Under the pieces are notes generated by a model. The model did not search any database. It worked only from the letters and a program-made list of their open reading frames with translations, and was not told the DNA's origin. Position numbers and translations under genes: made by a program. A stretch of 64,000 nt of DNA from Methylorubrum rhodesianum (GTDB taxonomy: Bacteria; Pseudomonadota; Alphaproteobacteria; Rhizobiales; Beijerinckiaceae), in assembly GCF_014199985.1 (NCBI RefSeq), contig NZ_JACHOS010000009.1:62001-126000 (forward strand), read 5' to 3'. Positions 1 to 13,037 of the stretch are shown in pieces. How positions within the stretch are numbered: the stretch's first letter is position 1; the number at the start of each line of letters is the position of its first letter.

Positions 1-856
1 GCAGGAAGGGGCGGTCGAGGCGCTGCAGGCGCAGACCGTCGACGACGTGGCGGGTCTTGTCGGAGATCCACTCCTCGTTGATCTCCTCGCTGATGCGCGG
101 CTCGATCTGCATCACCTCGCGACCGCGGGCATCGATGCGGATCGCCGAGCCCACCGCATCCATCACGTCGACGGACTCGGTCTTGTGCAGCTCCCACGGG
201 CGCACGTTGTAGCTCTGCGGCAGGTGGACCAGCGCGCCGACGGGGCAGAGGTCGGCGACGTTGCCCTGAAGCTCCGAGCCCATCGCCTGCTCAAGGTAGC
301 TCGTGATCTCCATGTCCTCGCCACGGCCGATGGCGCCGAGATCCGGCACGCCGGCGACTTCCGCGAGGAAGCGGACGCAGCGGGTGCAGTGGATGCAGCG
401 GTTCATCGCCGTGCGCACCAGCGGGCCGATATACTTCTCTTCGACCGCGCGCTTGTTCTCGCTGTAGCGGGTCGAGTCGACGCCGTAGGCCATCGCCTGA
501 TCCTGCAGGTCGCAATGGCCGCCCTGGTCGCAGATCGGGCAATCGAGCGGGTGGTTGATGAGGAGGAACTCCATCACCCCCTCGCGCGCCTTCTTGGTGG
601 TGCCCGAGCGCGTCAGCACCTCCGGCGGCTCACCGTTGGGGCCGGGGCGGCAATCCTTCACCGCGTAGGCGCAGGAGGCGACCGGCTTCGGGGCGCCCTT
701 CAGCTCCACCAGGCACATGCGGCAATTGCCGGCGATCGACAGCCGCTCGTGGAAGCAGAAGCGCGGGATCTCCGCGCCCGCGATCTCGCAGGCCTGAAGC
801 AGGGTGTAGTCGGCCGGGACATCGACCTCGGTGCCGTCGATGAGAATTTTGGTCAT
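1..856 (-). CDS. nuoG: NADH-quinone oxidoreductase subunit G, 5' part (partial)
   Basis: This is the large iron-sulfur subunit of the complex I peripheral arm, which passes electrons from NuoF along the FeS chain. Only the first 285 or so codons lie in the window and the 3' end runs off the left edge. The start at 856 gives [20 protein letters not shown], a typical ferredoxin-like beginning. Cysteines for the 2Fe-2S cluster are seen ([15 protein letters not shown]), then the [17 protein letters not shown] motif of a 4Fe-4S cluster and the [11 protein letters not shown] motif of another. It is the last gene visible of the nuoABCDEFG operon, 34 nt after nuoF. The family assignment is secure. 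Confidence 0.95.
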   Translation of the reverse strand, partial: MTKILIDGTEVDVPADYTLLQACEIAGAEIPRFCFHERLSIAGNCRMCLVELKGAPKPVASCAYAVKDCRPGPNGEPPEVLTRSGTTKKAREGVMEFLLINHPLDCPICDQGGHCDLQDQAMAYGVDSTRYSENKRAVEEKYIGPLVRTAMNRCIHCTRCVRFLAEVAGVPDLGAIGRGEDMEITSYLEQAMGSELQGNVADLCPVGALVHLPQSYNVRPWELHKTESVDVMDAVGSAIRIDARGREVMQIEPRISEEINEEWISDKTRHVVDGLRLQRLDRPFL

Positions 857-890
857 CGGGTCATCTCGAAGGTGAGCATCGGGGCGGCGC

Positions 891-2192
891 TCACTCCGCC
901 GCCATCGGCACCGCATCCATGTGCGGGTTGGCGCTGTACTGGTCGATCCGCTTCTCGATCTCGGGCCGGAAATGCCGGATCAGTCCCTGGATCGGCCACG
1001 CGGCGGCGTCGCCCAGCGCGCAGATCGTGTGGCCTTCGACCTGCTTGGTCACTTCCAGAAGCATGTCGATCTCGCGCTTCTGCGCTCGGCCGGCGGCCAT
1101 GCGGGTCAGCACGCGCCACATCCAGCCGGTGCCCTCGCGGCAGGGCGTGCACTGGCCGCAGCTCTCATGCTTGTAGAAGTACGAGATGCGGGCGATCGCG
1201 CCGACGATGTCGGTCGACTTGTCGAGCACGATCACCGCCGCGGTGCCGAGGCCCGAACCGAGGTTGCGCAGGGTGTCGAAGTCCATCTTCGCGTCGATGA
1301 TCTGCTCGGCCGGCACCAGCGGCACCGAGGAGCCACCGGGGATGGAGCAGAGCAGATTGTCCCAGCCGCCGCGCATGCCGCCGCAATGCCGGTCGATCAG
1401 TTCGCGGAAGGTGATGCCGAGCTCTTCCTCGACGTTGCAGGGCTTGTTGACGTGACCCGACACGCAGAACAGCTTCGTGCCGGTGTTGTTCTTGCCGCCG
1501 AGCCCGGCGAACCACGCGCCGCCGCGGCGCAGGATCGTGCCGGCCACCGCGATCGATTCGACGTTGTTCACCGTCGTCGGGCAGCCGTAGAGGCCCATAT
1601 TGGCCGGGAACGGCGGCTTGAGTCGCGGCATCCCCTTCTTGCCCTCGAGGCTCTCGATCAGCGCTGTCTCCTCGCCGCAGATGTAGGCCCCGGCGCCGTG
1701 GTGGACGTAGATGTCGAAGGGATAGTCGTGGACGTTGGAGGGGCCGACGAGACGCGCCTCGTAGGCTTCGTCCACCGCGCGCTGGAGCGCGAACTTTTCG
1801 GCGACGTACTCGCCGCGGATGTAGATGTAGCAGGCATGCGCGCCCATGGCGAAGCAGGCCAGCATGCAGCCCTCGATCAGGAGGTGCGGATCATGCCGCA
1901 TGATCTCCCGGTCCTTGCAGGTGCCCGGCTCCGATTCGTCGGCGTTGACGACGAGGTAATGCGGGCGCCCGTCGGACTTCTTGGGCATGAACGACCATTT
2001 CAGGCCGGTGGGGAAGCCGGCGCCGCCGCGGCCGCGCAGGCCCGAACCCTTCATCTCGTCGATGATCCAGTCCCGGCCCATTTCGAGCAGGAACTTGGTG
2101 CCGTCCCAGGCGCCGCGCTTCTTGGCGGCGTCGAGCCCCGGCGAATGCTGGCCGTAGAGATTGGTGAAGATGCGATCCTGATCGGAGAGCAT
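891..2192 (-). CDS. nuoF: NADH-quinone oxidoreductase subunit F (NADH/FMN-binding)
   Basis: NuoF oxidises NADH at FMN and passes electrons to a 4Fe-4S cluster in the hydrophilic arm of complex I. The protein is 433 aa, normal for the family. The FMN/NADH-binding glycine loop [16 protein letters not shown] lies near residue 60. The second part of the nucleotide site is seen in [17 protein letters not shown], and the cluster motif [11 protein letters not shown] lies in the C-terminal third. An upstream in-frame extension exists, but the start MLSDQDRIF at 2192 is preferred because GAGGAG sits just ahead of it and the extension would overlap nuoE. It begins 10 nt after the nuoE stop. Confidence 0.96.
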   Translation of the reverse strand: MLSDQDRIFTNLYGQHSPGLDAAKKRGAWDGTKFLLEMGRDWIIDEMKGSGLRGRGGAGFPTGLKWSFMPKKSDGRPHYLVVNADESEPGTCKDREIMRHDPHLLIEGCMLACFAMGAHACYIYIRGEYVAEKFALQRAVDEAYEARLVGPSNVHDYPFDIYVHHGAGAYICGEETALIESLEGKKGMPRLKPPFPANMGLYGCPTTVNNVESIAVAGTILRRGGAWFAGLGGKNNTGTKLFCVSGHVNKPCNVEEELGITFRELIDRHCGGMRGGWDNLLCSIPGGSSVPLVPAEQIIDAKMDFDTLRNLGSGLGTAAVIVLDKSTDIVGAIARISYFYKHESCGQCTPCREGTGWMWRVLTRMAAGRAQKREIDMLLEVTKQVEGHTICALGDAAAWPIQGLIRHFRPEIEKRIDQYSANPHMDAVPMAAE

Positions 2193-2202
2193 GATCCGCT
2201 CC

Positions 2203-3435
2203 TCAACCCTTGCTGCCGGCGAGGTCGGATGCCTGTCCGACCCAGTTCTCCCGGTCGATCCGGCCGGGGAAGGCGAGATAGGCGCCGATCCAGGCGACCT
2301 CCTGCGGCGACCACGCGGCGATCTGGTCATAATGCCAGATCCCGAGATCGTTCAGGCGGCGCTGGTTGACCGGGCCGATGCCCTTGATCTTGGTCAGATC
2401 GTCGGGACGGTCGTCGCGCGGGGCGTCGAGGCCCTTGGGCCGGGTGCCGGCCGCGTCGGCGCGGGCCTCCGGATTCTCGCTCTCGGGCACGTCGTCCCCG
2501 GCGCCGATGGTCGCCGGGTGCTGCGGCGGCTCGGTGCGCAGGAGCTTATCCTCGGCGACGGCCGGATCCCGGGCCGGCGGCGCCTTCGCGTCACGCGCCT
2601 GTGCCCGATCCTCCGGCTTCACCGGCGTCTCACCGGCACTCGCCCGCTCGGCGGGCCCGTCGACGGCGTTCGACTCGTTGGCGCGTCCGGCCTGCGGGCG
2701 GGCCGGCTTGGTCTCGTCCTTGACGCGGGCCTCGGTCGAGGCGGCCTCGTCCTTCTTGACGCCTTCCTCTCCGGTACCGTCCGTCTGCTCGAAGCGCTTG
2801 CGCCACGCTCCGATGCGGGAGCCGTCGAACAGGCTCTCGTCGGTCAGGGTGTTGATCGCGTCCTTGGGTTCGGAGGAGATCCGGCCGATCTGCGAGCCGA
2901 CCTTCACGGGGCGGCCGGCGGCGAGGTCGTCCATGAGCTTGTTCAGGCTCTCAGGGTTGAGATCCTCGTAGTAGTCCTGGTTGATCTGCACCATCGGCGC
3001 GTTGCAGCAGGCGCCGAGGCACTCGACTTCGAGCCAGGAGAAGTTGCCGTCCGCCGAGACGTGGCCGGAGGGGCCGAGGCGGTCATGCAGGGCGGCCTTG
3101 AGCTCCTTCGCCCCGCAGCAATCGCAGGGGACGGTGCCGCAGACCTGAATCCAGAAGCGTCCGACCGGCTCCAGGGCGAACATCGTGTAGAAGGTCGCGA
3201 CCTCGAGTACGCGGATATGCGGCATGCCGAGCTGGTCGGCGACCGCCTCGATCGCGGCTCGAGGCAGCCAACCGCCATTCTGTTCCTGCGCCTTCCATAG
3301 GAGCGGAATCACGGCCGAGGCCTGACGGCCCTCCGGATATTTCGCGATCTGCCCGCGGGCCCAGTCGGCGTTCTCGGGGGTGAACGCGAAGCTCTGGGGC
3401 TGCTCGGCGGCGGGGGCTAGCCTGCGGTTCGCCAT
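2203..3435 (-). CDS. nuoE: NADH-quinone oxidoreductase subunit E with long C-terminal extension
   Basis: NuoE carries the off-path 2Fe-2S cluster N1a next to NuoF. The first 200 or so residues are the thioredoxin-like NuoE domain, with cluster cysteines in [14 protein letters not shown] and [11 protein letters not shown]. At 410 aa it is about twice the usual length. The second half is a low-complexity linker rich in Lys, Glu, Ala and Pro (about residues 205-340), followed by a compact segment containing [20 protein letters not shown], which resembles a helix-hairpin-helix fold. Comparable NuoE extensions occur in Rhizobiales; the role of this one is unknown. It lies 19 nt after nuoD in the operon. 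Confidence 0.93.
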   Translation of the reverse strand: MANRRLAPAAEQPQSFAFTPENADWARGQIAKYPEGRQASAVIPLLWKAQEQNGGWLPRAAIEAVADQLGMPHIRVLEVATFYTMFALEPVGRFWIQVCGTVPCDCCGAKELKAALHDRLGPSGHVSADGNFSWLEVECLGACCNAPMVQINQDYYEDLNPESLNKLMDDLAAGRPVKVGSQIGRISSEPKDAINTLTDESLFDGSRIGAWRKRFEQTDGTGEEGVKKDEAASTEARVKDETKPARPQAGRANESNAVDGPAERASAGETPVKPEDRAQARDAKAPPARDPAVAEDKLLRTEPPQHPATIGAGDDVPESENPEARADAAGTRPKGLDAPRDDRPDDLTKIKGIGPVNQRRLNDLGIWHYDQIAAWSPQEVAWIGAYLAFPGRIDRENWVGQASDLAGSKG

Positions 3436-3454
3436 GACGTTTCGACCCGTCTCC

Positions 3455-4645
3455 TCAGCGGTCCACTTCGCCGAACACGATGTCGAGCGTGCCGAGCACG
3501 CAGGACACGTCGGCGAGCAGGTGGCCGCGGCACATCCAATCCATCGCCTGAAGGTGGGCGAAGCCCGGAGCGCGGATCTTGCAGCGGTAGGGTTTGTTGG
3601 TGCCGTCCGAGACGAGGTAGACGCCGAACTCGCCCTTGGGAGCCTCGACCGCGGCGTAGACCTCGCCCTCGGGCACGTGGAAGCCCTCGGTATAGAGCTT
3701 GAAGTGGTGGATGAGCGCTTCCATCGAGCGCTTCATCTCCCGGCGCGGCGGCGGCGCGAACTTGCCGTCAATCGAGGCGATCGGCCCCTGCCCGGCGGGC
3801 TCGCGCAGCTTGGCGCAGCACTGCCTCATGATCTTCACGGATTCCCGCATCTCTTCCATGCGGATCACCTGGCGATCGTAGGTGTCGCCGTTCTTCCCCA
3901 CGGGGATGTCGAATTCCATCTCCTCGTAGGCTTCGTAGGGCTGCGACTTGCGCAGGTCCCACGGGATGCCCGAGCCGCGCACCATCACGCCCGAGAACCC
4001 CCAGGCCATCGCTTCGTCCACCGAGACGATGCCGATGTCGACATTGCGCTGCTTGAAGATGCGGTTGGCCATGACGAGGTTGTCGAGGTCGTCGACCACC
4101 TGCAGGAACGGATCGCAGAACGCCTCGATGTCGTCGATCAGCGCGGGCGGCAGGTCCTGGTGGACGCCGCCGGGACGGAAGTAATTGGCGTGGAGCCGAG
4201 CACCCGAGGCGCGCTCGTAGAAGATCATCAGCTTCTCGCGCTCCTCGAAGCCCCACAGGGGCGGCGTCAGCGCACCGACGTCCATCGCCTGGGTGGTGAC
4301 GTTGAGGAGGTGGGAGAGCAGCCGCCCGATCTCGCAGAACAGGGTGCGGATGAGCTGGGCCCGGCGCGGCACCTCGATGCCCGCGAGCCGCTCGATCGCG
4401 AGGCAGAAAGCGTGCTCCTGGTTCATCGGCGACACGTAGTCGAGCCGGTCGAAATAGGGCGTCGCCTGGAGGTAGGTCTTGTGCTCGATCAGCTTCTCGG
4501 TGCCGCGGTGAAGCAGACCGATATGCGGATCGACCCGCTCGACCACCTCGCCGTCGAGTTCGAGCACGAGGCGCAGCACGCCGTGCGCCGCCGGGTGCTG
4601 CGGCCCGAAATTGATCGAGAAGTTGCGGATGTTGTGCTCAGACAT
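3455..4645 (-). CDS. nuoD: NADH-quinone oxidoreductase subunit D (49 kDa)
   Basis: NuoD, together with NuoB, forms the quinone-binding cavity of complex I. The protein is 396 aa, the usual length for a stand-alone NuoD. It starts [20 protein letters not shown], which includes the conserved GPQHPAAHG loop lining the quinone site. Further family motifs are [29 protein letters not shown] and a C-terminal DIVFGEVDR ending. A longer in-frame reading begins further upstream inside nuoC; the start at 4645 is chosen because it begins exactly at the family N-terminus and lies 11 nt after the nuoC stop. Confidence 0.96.
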   Translation of the reverse strand: MSEHNIRNFSINFGPQHPAAHGVLRLVLELDGEVVERVDPHIGLLHRGTEKLIEHKTYLQATPYFDRLDYVSPMNQEHAFCLAIERLAGIEVPRRAQLIRTLFCEIGRLLSHLLNVTTQAMDVGALTPPLWGFEEREKLMIFYERASGARLHANYFRPGGVHQDLPPALIDDIEAFCDPFLQVVDDLDNLVMANRIFKQRNVDIGIVSVDEAMAWGFSGVMVRGSGIPWDLRKSQPYEAYEEMEFDIPVGKNGDTYDRQVIRMEEMRESVKIMRQCCAKLREPAGQGPIASIDGKFAPPPRREMKRSMEALIHHFKLYTEGFHVPEGEVYAAVEAPKGEFGVYLVSDGTNKPYRCKIRAPGFAHLQAMDWMCRGHLLADVSCVLGTLDIVFGEVDR

Positions 4646-4656
4646 GACCGCAGCCC

Positions 4657-5316
4657 TCAGCTCGACTTCTTCTCGTCGCCCGGCAGCACGTAATCCGTGC
4701 CCTCCCACGGCGACAGGAAGTCGAAGTTGCGGAATTCCTGGGTGAGCTTGACCGGCTCGTAGACGACGCGCGCCTCGTCCTGGTCGTAGCGGACCTCGAC
4801 GAACCCGGTCAGCGGGAAGTCCTTGCGCAGGGGATGCCCCTCGAAACCGTAATCGGTGAGCAGCCGGCGCAGGTCGGGATGGCCCGAGAACAGGATGCCG
4901 TAGAGATCGTAGGTCTCGCGCTCGAACCAGTTCGCCGCCGGGAAGACCGGAATGGCGGACGGCACCGGCGTCGCGGCGTCGGTCTGCACCTTCACGCGCA
5001 CCCGCATGTTATGGCGCAAGCTGAGCAGGTGGTAGACCACGTCGAAGCGGCGGGCCCGCTGCGGGTAGTCGGCGCCGCAGATGTCGATGAAGCAGCGGAA
5101 GGCGCAGGCCGGATCGTCGCGCAGGTAGGTCAGCGCGTAGACGATGTCGCTGCCCTGGACGATCAGCGTCAGCTCGCCGTAGGCGATGCTCCAATCGGTG
5201 ACCGCGGGGCCGAGCGCCCCGGCGATGCGCTCGCCCATGGCCCGCAGGGCGTCCTCGCCCTGGGCCGCCGCGACGGTGCGGCGGAGCGTGATGCCGTTGG
5301 TGGTGATGGCCTCCAT
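4657..5316 (-). CDS. nuoC: NADH-quinone oxidoreductase subunit C (30 kDa)
   Basis: NuoC is a structural subunit of the complex I peripheral arm. The signature is clear: the [20 protein letters not shown] region and the [17 protein letters not shown] segment. The protein is 219 aa. The ATG at 5316 is preferred because the GAGGGAGG-type ribosome site sits immediately upstream. A GTG at 5331 that overlaps the nuoB stop (GTGA) would add five residues and cannot be excluded. The gene lies between nuoB and nuoD with very short spacing, so translation is probably coupled. Confidence 0.95.
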   Translation of the reverse strand: MEAITTNGITLRRTVAAAQGEDALRAMGERIAGALGPAVTDWSIAYGELTLIVQGSDIVYALTYLRDDPACAFRCFIDICGADYPQRARRFDVVYHLLSLRHNMRVRVKVQTDAATPVPSAIPVFPAANWFERETYDLYGILFSGHPDLRRLLTDYGFEGHPLRKDFPLTGFVEVRYDQDEARVVYEPVKLTQEFRNFDFLSPWEGTDYVLPGDEKKSS

Positions 5317-5327
5317 CGCGCCCTCCC

Positions 5328-5915
5328 TCACCGCTCGATCGTGCCGGTGCGACGGATTTTCCGCTGCAGCAGAAGCACGCCGTAGAGCAGCGCCTCGGCG
5401 CTCGGCGGGCAGCCCGGGACGTAGATGTCGACCGGCACCACCCGGTCGCAGCCGCGCACCACCGAGTAGGAGTAGTGATAGTAACCGCCGCCATTGGCGC
5501 AGGAGCCCATGGAGATGACGTAGCGCGGCTCCGGCATCTGGTCGTAGACCTTGCGCAGGGCCGGGGCCATCTTGTTGGTGAGCGTGCCGGCGACGATCAT
5601 CACGTCGGATTGCCGCGGCGACCCGCGCGGGGCGAAGCCGAAGCGCTCACAATCGTAGCGCGGCATCGACATCTGCATCATCTCGACGGCGCAGCAGGCG
5701 AGACCGAAGGTCATCCACATCAGCGAGCCGGTGCGGGCCCAGTTGATGAGCTCGTCCGCGCTGGTCACGAGGAAGCCGCGGTCGGCCAACTCGCTGTTGA
5801 TCGACAGGAAGGTCGGATCGTTCGCACCGACCGGGCGGCCGGTCGCGGGATCGAGGATCCCTTTCGGGGCCGGCGCGATGTCGGGCGCGCGGGAAAAGGT
5901 CGGAGTCAGGGCCAT
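5328..5915 (-). CDS. nuoB: NADH-quinone oxidoreductase subunit B (PSST, cluster N2)
   Basis: NuoB binds the terminal 4Fe-4S cluster N2, which reduces quinone. The cluster ligands are all present: the tandem cysteines in [10 protein letters not shown], the cysteine in [10 protein letters not shown] and the one in [14 protein letters not shown]. The protein is 195 aa, with a short N-terminal extension of about 30 residues compared with minimal homologues. It follows nuoA by 52 nt and is immediately followed by nuoC. Confidence 0.97.
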   Translation of the reverse strand: MALTPTFSRAPDIAPAPKGILDPATGRPVGANDPTFLSINSELADRGFLVTSADELINWARTGSLMWMTFGLACCAVEMMQMSMPRYDCERFGFAPRGSPRQSDVMIVAGTLTNKMAPALRKVYDQMPEPRYVISMGSCANGGGYYHYSYSVVRGCDRVVPVDIYVPGCPPSAEALLYGVLLLQRKIRRTGTIER

Positions 5916-5967
5916 CTCTGCCTCTGAGCGAGTGCGGGCGGGAAACGACGCGGGGAAGGCTGCGCCG

Positions 5968-6333
5968 CTAGTCCCATTCGAGGGCGCCCTTGCGCCACTC
6001 GTAGACGAAGCCGACGGCGAGGACGCCGAGGAAGGCCATCATCGACCAGAAGCCGAACCAGCCGAGTTCCCCGAAGGTGATCGCCCAGGGAAACAGGAAG
6101 GCGACCTCAAGGTCGAAGATGATGAACAGGATCGCCACGAGGTAGAAGCGCACGTCGAACTTCATGCGCGCGTCATCGAACGCGTTGAAACCACACTCGT
6201 AGGCGGAGAGTTTCTCGGGATCGGGGCTCGAATAGGCCACGATGAAGGGTGCGATCAGCAGCGCCACCGCGATGAACAGCGACACGCCGATGAAGATGAT
6301 GAGCGGCAGATAATCTGCCAGCAGGCCGGTCAT
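5968..6333 (-). CDS. nuoA: NADH-quinone oxidoreductase subunit A
   Basis: NuoA is a small membrane subunit at the junction of the two complex I arms. The 121-aa protein has three transmembrane helices and the family motifs [20 protein letters not shown] and [14 protein letters not shown], with the conserved acidic residues. The start [12 protein letters not shown] at 6333 has GAGAGGTG just upstream. A longer in-frame reading has no helix or family similarity before this Met. This is the first gene of the operon, so the promoter should lie in the 6334-6867 gap. Confidence 0.96.
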   Translation of the reverse strand: MTGLLADYLPLIIFIGVSLFIAVALLIAPFIVAYSSPDPEKLSAYECGFNAFDDARMKFDVRFYLVAILFIIFDLEVAFLFPWAITFGELGWFGFWSMMAFLGVLAVGFVYEWRKGALEWD

Positions 6334-6619
6334 GTCGCACCTCTCATATGGTTGCGCGTGAGGATCATGAGCGACGGCCCTCGCGACGGTTTCCGGCGTG
6401 CGGAATCCCTCGGATGGAATTCCTCCAATGCCAGACTGAGCGCGGGCGAGGCTTAGACGAGCCCCCCCGGCGAAACAAGGGCATTGCGCGTCGCACAATC
6501 ACCTCTTTCGCTGACAGATGGGACCATCCATGCATCCGGCCACGGGACGGATCGGCGCAGCGCCTGCCACGCTTGAGCGTTGCCGTTTCATCCCCACCCC
6601 TTGTCGGCCTCCCTTTGCT

Positions 6620-6636
6620 TGGTATTTGGCATACCA
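6620..6636. promoter_or_regulatory. Palindrome TGGTAT-N5-ATACCA
   Basis: Perfect 6-bp arms are separated by TTGGC. The shape is like operators of GntR-type repressors, but no such regulator is nearby and the distance to nuoA is almost 300 bases. The function is unknown. Confidence 0.3.
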
Positions 6637-6793
6637 GGTAGGGCGGCCACAAGGGCGTCACGGCCGCGGCTCAGCCATTTCGAACGAGCCGCTTCGGAAA
6701 CGTGGCGCCCCGTCACGGCAACGATGATGCTGGATTACCCGACGCGCCTCTGCCCGCGCTTCACCGAACCGTCGCAAACCGCGATTCAGCGGC

Positions 6794-6822
6794 TTGACAG
6801 CCCAAGGCGCCCCCCCTAAACC
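6794..6822 (+). promoter_or_regulatory. Sigma70-type promoter of tRNA-Asp
   Basis: A consensus -35 hexamer TTGACA (6794-6799) is followed by a 17-nt spacer and TAAACC (6817-6822) as a weaker -10. Transcription would start near 6829, about 40 nt before the mature tRNA 5' end. Confidence 0.6.
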
Positions 6823-6867
6823 CCGCCTCGTCGCCGACACGAGCCCAGCCGGCCGGCGACGCAGAAC

Positions 6868-6944
6868 GCGGGCGTAGCTCAGTCGGTTAGAGTGCCGGCC
6901 TGTCACGCCGGAGGTCGCGGGTTCGAGCCCCGTCGCCCGCGCCA
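6868..6944 (+). tRNA. tRNA-Asp (anticodon GTC)
   Basis: A 77-nt cloverleaf is seen. The acceptor stem GCGGGCG (6868-6874) pairs with CGCCCGC (6934-6940), the discriminator base is G and CCA is encoded (6942-6944). The D-loop contains AGTCGGTTAGA, the anticodon GTC is at 6902-6904, and the T-arm contains GGTTCGAGCCC. The single-base identity elements fit tRNA-Asp. Translations across it on the other strand give a well-known false protein and are not genes. Confidence 0.97.
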
Positions 6945-7138
6945 TGTTCCCAGCCTCGAGCGGGAATTCTCCCAAACCTAGCACAGCAGCAGCGAGTCAG
7001 TCTCCAGTCGAGCTTCGACGTCGATCGGCTCGCGGGAATCGGCTGCGTGGCCGCGGCGCCACAGCCCCCTACTTCATCCGGCATCACGCTTGAACTGCCG
7101 CGGTTTCGCCGCACGGGCCGCGGAAGCGGGCGCCTCCC

Positions 7139-7648
7139 ATGGCAGCCCATCTCCCGCCGATGCCGAACCTGCGCCTTTCCGCCGTCGCGATCCTCGTCGC
7201 CCTCACACTCGCCGGCTGCGGCGGATCTCCCGTGCTCGATGCCGGGATGCCGACGCTGCCCGTGATCCTCGATGAGCAGGCGGCGGCCGCGGCGATCTCC
7301 CGCTATCGGGCGCAGCACGGGCTCGGCCCGGTTTCACTCGATCGTAGCTTGATCACCGCAGCCTCGTTTCAGGCGCAGGCCAATGCGCGGGCCGGGCGGC
7401 TCAGCCACGAGATTGCCGGCAGCTTCGACAGCCGCATGGCAAGCGCCGGTTTCGGCAAGCGCTACGCCTCCGAGAACCTGAGCGCGGGCTCGGACACCTT
7501 CGAGCAGGTGCTCGCGCGCTGGAAGGCGTCGCCCGAGCACAATCGCAACATGCTGATGCCGCAGCTGCGCCGGGTCGGCATCGCCCGGGTCGATGCACCG
7601 GCGACCCGCTACAAGCGCTTCTGGGCCCTCGTGATGGCAGGCGATTGA
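7139..7648 (+). CDS. CAP/SCP-domain lipoprotein
   Basis: This is a secreted lipoprotein with a CAP (SCP/PR1-like) domain. A lipoprotein signal is visible, with a hydrophobic stretch ending in LTLAGC, so the Cys near residue 26 would be lipidated. The CAP core includes YRAQHGLGPVSLD, an SHEIAGSF segment corresponding to the first metal/active-site His region, YASENLSAGSDTFEQVLARW and SPEHNRNMLMP. The start is uncertain: the ATG at 7160 (MPNLRLSAVA) gives a more typical signal peptide, and neither start has a strong ribosome site. CAP proteins of this bacterial type have no settled function. Confidence 0.85.
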   Translation: MAAHLPPMPNLRLSAVAILVALTLAGCGGSPVLDAGMPTLPVILDEQAAAAAISRYRAQHGLGPVSLDRSLITAASFQAQANARAGRLSHEIAGSFDSRMASAGFGKRYASENLSAGSDTFEQVLARWKASPEHNRNMLMPQLRRVGIARVDAPATRYKRFWALVMAGD

Positions 7649-7688
7649 GCGGGTCGGGCCCGGGCCTCGACGGCCCGGGCCGCCGGCG

Positions 7689-8120
7689 TCACTGGACCTG
7701 GGCGAGCAGCGGCTCCATGCGCTTCTGCGTCAGCTTGTTGTGCTGTGCGCTTTTGGCGGCCTCGAGGTTGTCGCGCTTGTCGCCGACCACGACGAGGGCG
7801 ACCATGCCCATCATGTAGTGCGGCGAGCACTTGAAGCCGCAGACGCCCTCGCGCTCGAACGTGACGACGGCCTCCTGTCCCACGACCGACTTCACGTAGT
7901 CCGCGCCATCGGGCGCCATGCCCTTGATGGTCTCGACGTTGTGTCCCTTGTCGGTGGGCACGAACTTGATGCGGTCCCCGGGCTTCAGCCGCACGAAGGC
8001 AGGGTCGAACACCATCATCCCGTCCGGTCCGCTATTCAGCATCTTGACGGAAACCTCGTCGGCCAGCGCCGGCAGCCCGCCGGCGAGAGTGGCTGCGGGA
8101 ACCAGAACCTTGAAGATCAT
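7689..8120 (-). CDS. Pseudoazurin (type 1 blue copper protein)
   Basis: This is a small periplasmic electron carrier, in other bacteria a donor to nitrite reductase or peroxidases. The protein is 143 aa with a 20-residue signal peptide (MIFKVLVPAATLAGGLPALA, cleavage before DEV). The copper ligands are seen: His in TDKGHNVETI, Cys in CGFKCSPHYMMGM, and His and Met in the same loop. The start at 8120 is chosen because AGGA lies eight nt upstream; earlier in-frame starts only add a basic, non-signal stretch. No nitrite reductase gene is in the window. It is convergent with the CAP lipoprotein gene. Confidence 0.92.
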   Translation of the reverse strand: MIFKVLVPAATLAGGLPALADEVSVKMLNSGPDGMMVFDPAFVRLKPGDRIKFVPTDKGHNVETIKGMAPDGADYVKSVVGQEAVVTFEREGVCGFKCSPHYMMGMVALVVVGDKRDNLEAAKSAQHNKLTQKRMEPLLAQVQ

Positions 8121-8164
8121 TGCTCGTTTCCTCATAATAATTCTCGATCTAATCGACATTTTGG

Positions 8165-8185
8165 TCGATATATGCGCGATATCGA
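8165..8185. promoter_or_regulatory. Inverted repeat TCGATAT-N7-ATATCGA upstream of pseudoazurin
   Basis: Perfect 7-bp arms lie at 8165-8171 and 8179-8185, within an AT-rich stretch (8130-8220) that repeats TCGAT or ATCGA several times. The position about 45-65 bases ahead of the pseudoazurin start fits an operator or activator site. The cognate regulator is unknown. Confidence 0.45.
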
Positions 8186-8418
8186 CTCTCTGTCGATCGA
8201 TCAAATCGATAATTTATTGCAAATTCGAATAACTACACTTCGATGTACGAGGAAAAGGCCCGCCGCCCAGTGATGGACCGAGCGGCCCTTTCAAAGCCGC
8301 GCGGCTGCGTGTAAACGCGGGGCTTGACGATCATCCCAGCGCCTGCGCCCCCTTGGCACCGCCCTCGAACCGGCGGCGCGCGAGGGCGAGCGCGCGCGAA
8401 CTCGATTCAAGGCGCTCA

Positions 8419-11892
<3,474 letters not shown>

Positions 11893-11968
11893 ATAGACGT
11901 TCGTGTGCCGGGTGGCCCGCCGAGCGGAGGCGGGCGGCCCGGGGCCACACATCGAGAGCCGTTATCCC

Positions 11969-12009
11969 GGCCCGGAAGGAGCGCATGCTCCGGCCGGGCC
12001 TCTTCATTG
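11969..12009 (+). terminator. Probable intrinsic terminator after carB
   Basis: GGCCCGG (11969-11975) pairs with CCGGGCC (11994-12000). A two-base internal loop follows, then GGAGC pairs with GCTCC around a GCAT loop. The hairpin ends in a T-rich tail TCTTCATTG. It lies 77 nt after carB and 13 nt before greA. Confidence 0.6.
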
Positions 12010-12021
12010 TGGCGCGAGACC

Positions 12022-12504
12022 ATGAGCATCGACAAGCTTCCCATCACGGCCCGCGGCTACGCAGCCCTCGAGGAGGAGCTGAAGCAGCGCCAGCAGGTGG
12101 AACGTCCCCGGATCATCCAGGCGATCTCCGAGGCGCGCGCTCTGGGCGACCTCTCCGAGAACGCCGAGTACCACGCCGCCAAGGAGGCCCAGTCCCACAA
12201 CGAGGGCCGGGTGATGGAACTCGAGAGCATGATCGCGCGGGCCGAGATCATCGACACCTCGAAGCTGTCTGGCTCGAAGATCAAGTTCGGCGCCCGGGTG
12301 AAGCTCGTGGACGAGGACACCGAGGAGGAGAAGACCTACCAGCTCGTCGGCGAGCCGGAGGCGGATGTGCGCGAGGGCCGCGTCTCGATCTCCTCGCCCA
12401 TCGCGCGCGCCCTGATCGGTAAGGCGGTCGGCGATACGGTGGAGGTCACCACGCCCGGCGGCGGCAAGTCCTACGAGGTCGTCGCCGTCGAGTGGGGGGC
12501 CTGA
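12022..12504 (+). CDS. greA: Transcription elongation factor GreA
   Basis: GreA rescues backtracked RNA polymerase by stimulating transcript cleavage through the secondary channel. The 160-aa protein has the N-terminal coiled coil ([20 protein letters not shown]) ending in the acidic tip motif [16 protein letters not shown]. The C-terminal FKBP-like domain contains [13 protein letters not shown] and ends VEWGA. The start [13 protein letters not shown] at 12022 fits the family exactly; the longer upstream reading is Arg/Pro-rich and crosses the terminator hairpin. Confidence 0.96.
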   Translation: MSIDKLPITARGYAALEEELKQRQQVERPRIIQAISEARALGDLSENAEYHAAKEAQSHNEGRVMELESMIARAEIIDTSKLSGSKIKFGARVKLVDEDTEEEKTYQLVGEPEADVREGRVSISSPIARALIGKAVGDTVEVTTPGGGKSYEVVAVEWGA

Positions 12505-13004
12505 CCCCGGTGCGCCTTGCCGGTCTTGCGGCGCTGCTCGCCCTGCTCGGCGGGATCGCTCCCGCCCCGGCGCAGGATTTCGGCCGGCTCGGCGGCGTGT
12601 CCGTCGATGTGAGGCCGCTGCAGGCCTACGCCCGAGGCCCTCAGACGCAAGCGCTGCGGGCGGATCTGACCGAGGCGCTGCAGCGCAGCTTTGCTGACCG
12701 CTTGGTGCGTGGCGGCCCGACTCTGGTGGTGCGGGTGAACGGTCTTTCGCTCACCCCCTATGCCGGCGGAGAGGGCTTCGGCCGCGGCGGCAGTCTCGGC
12801 GGCGGCGGCGCGACCGACTATCTCGACGGCGAGGCCCTGCTGGTCGGACGCGGGGGCGAGATCCTTGCGCGTCACCCGCAGCTCTCGGCCCTGCCCGCGA
12901 GTTCCGGCGGCGCGTGGTACGATCCAGCCTCCGAGCGGCGCCGGGTCGCAGCGCTGGCCGAGCACTACGCGCAGTGGCTGCGGCGGAGACTCCCGGCCCC
13001 GTAG
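12492..13004 (+). CDS. Small secreted protein of unknown function
   Basis: I do not recognise the family. The product has a signal peptide ([22 protein letters not shown]) and a mature part of about 140 residues with a Gly-rich stretch ([19 protein letters not shown]) in the middle and a C-terminal helix ending LRRRLPAP. The GTG at 12492 overlaps the end of greA by 13 nt, and a GTG at 12510 five nt after the greA stop is equally possible. Overlap or near overlap with greA suggests cotranscription. Base composition is like the neighbours. Confidence 0.65.
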   Translation: MGGLTPVRLAGLAALLALLGGIAPAPAQDFGRLGGVSVDVRPLQAYARGPQTQALRADLTEALQRSFADRLVRGGPTLVVRVNGLSLTPYAGGEGFGRGGSLGGGGATDYLDGEALLVGRGGEILARHPQLSALPASSGGAWYDPASERRRVAALAEHYAQWLRRRLPAP

Positions 13005-13037
13005 GCCGGGTTTCATGGGACCAGGGGTTTGCGTCGC

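Larger units (their letters stand above)
6334..6867. other. Intergenic region between nuoA and tRNA-Asp
   Basis: The gap is about 530 bases with no convincing gene. It should contain the nuo operon promoter on the minus strand, although I could not settle on a clear -35/-10 pair. It also holds an isolated palindrome (6620-6636) and the plus-strand promoter of the tRNA gene (6794-6822). Short open frames here lack a ribosome site or family similarity. Confidence 0.6.

Noticed and set aside
6658..6984. Minus-strand open frame across tRNA-Asp (ARATGLEPATSGVTGRHSNR-type protein)
   Set aside because: This is the well-known false protein produced by translating tRNA genes; the tRNA is certain.
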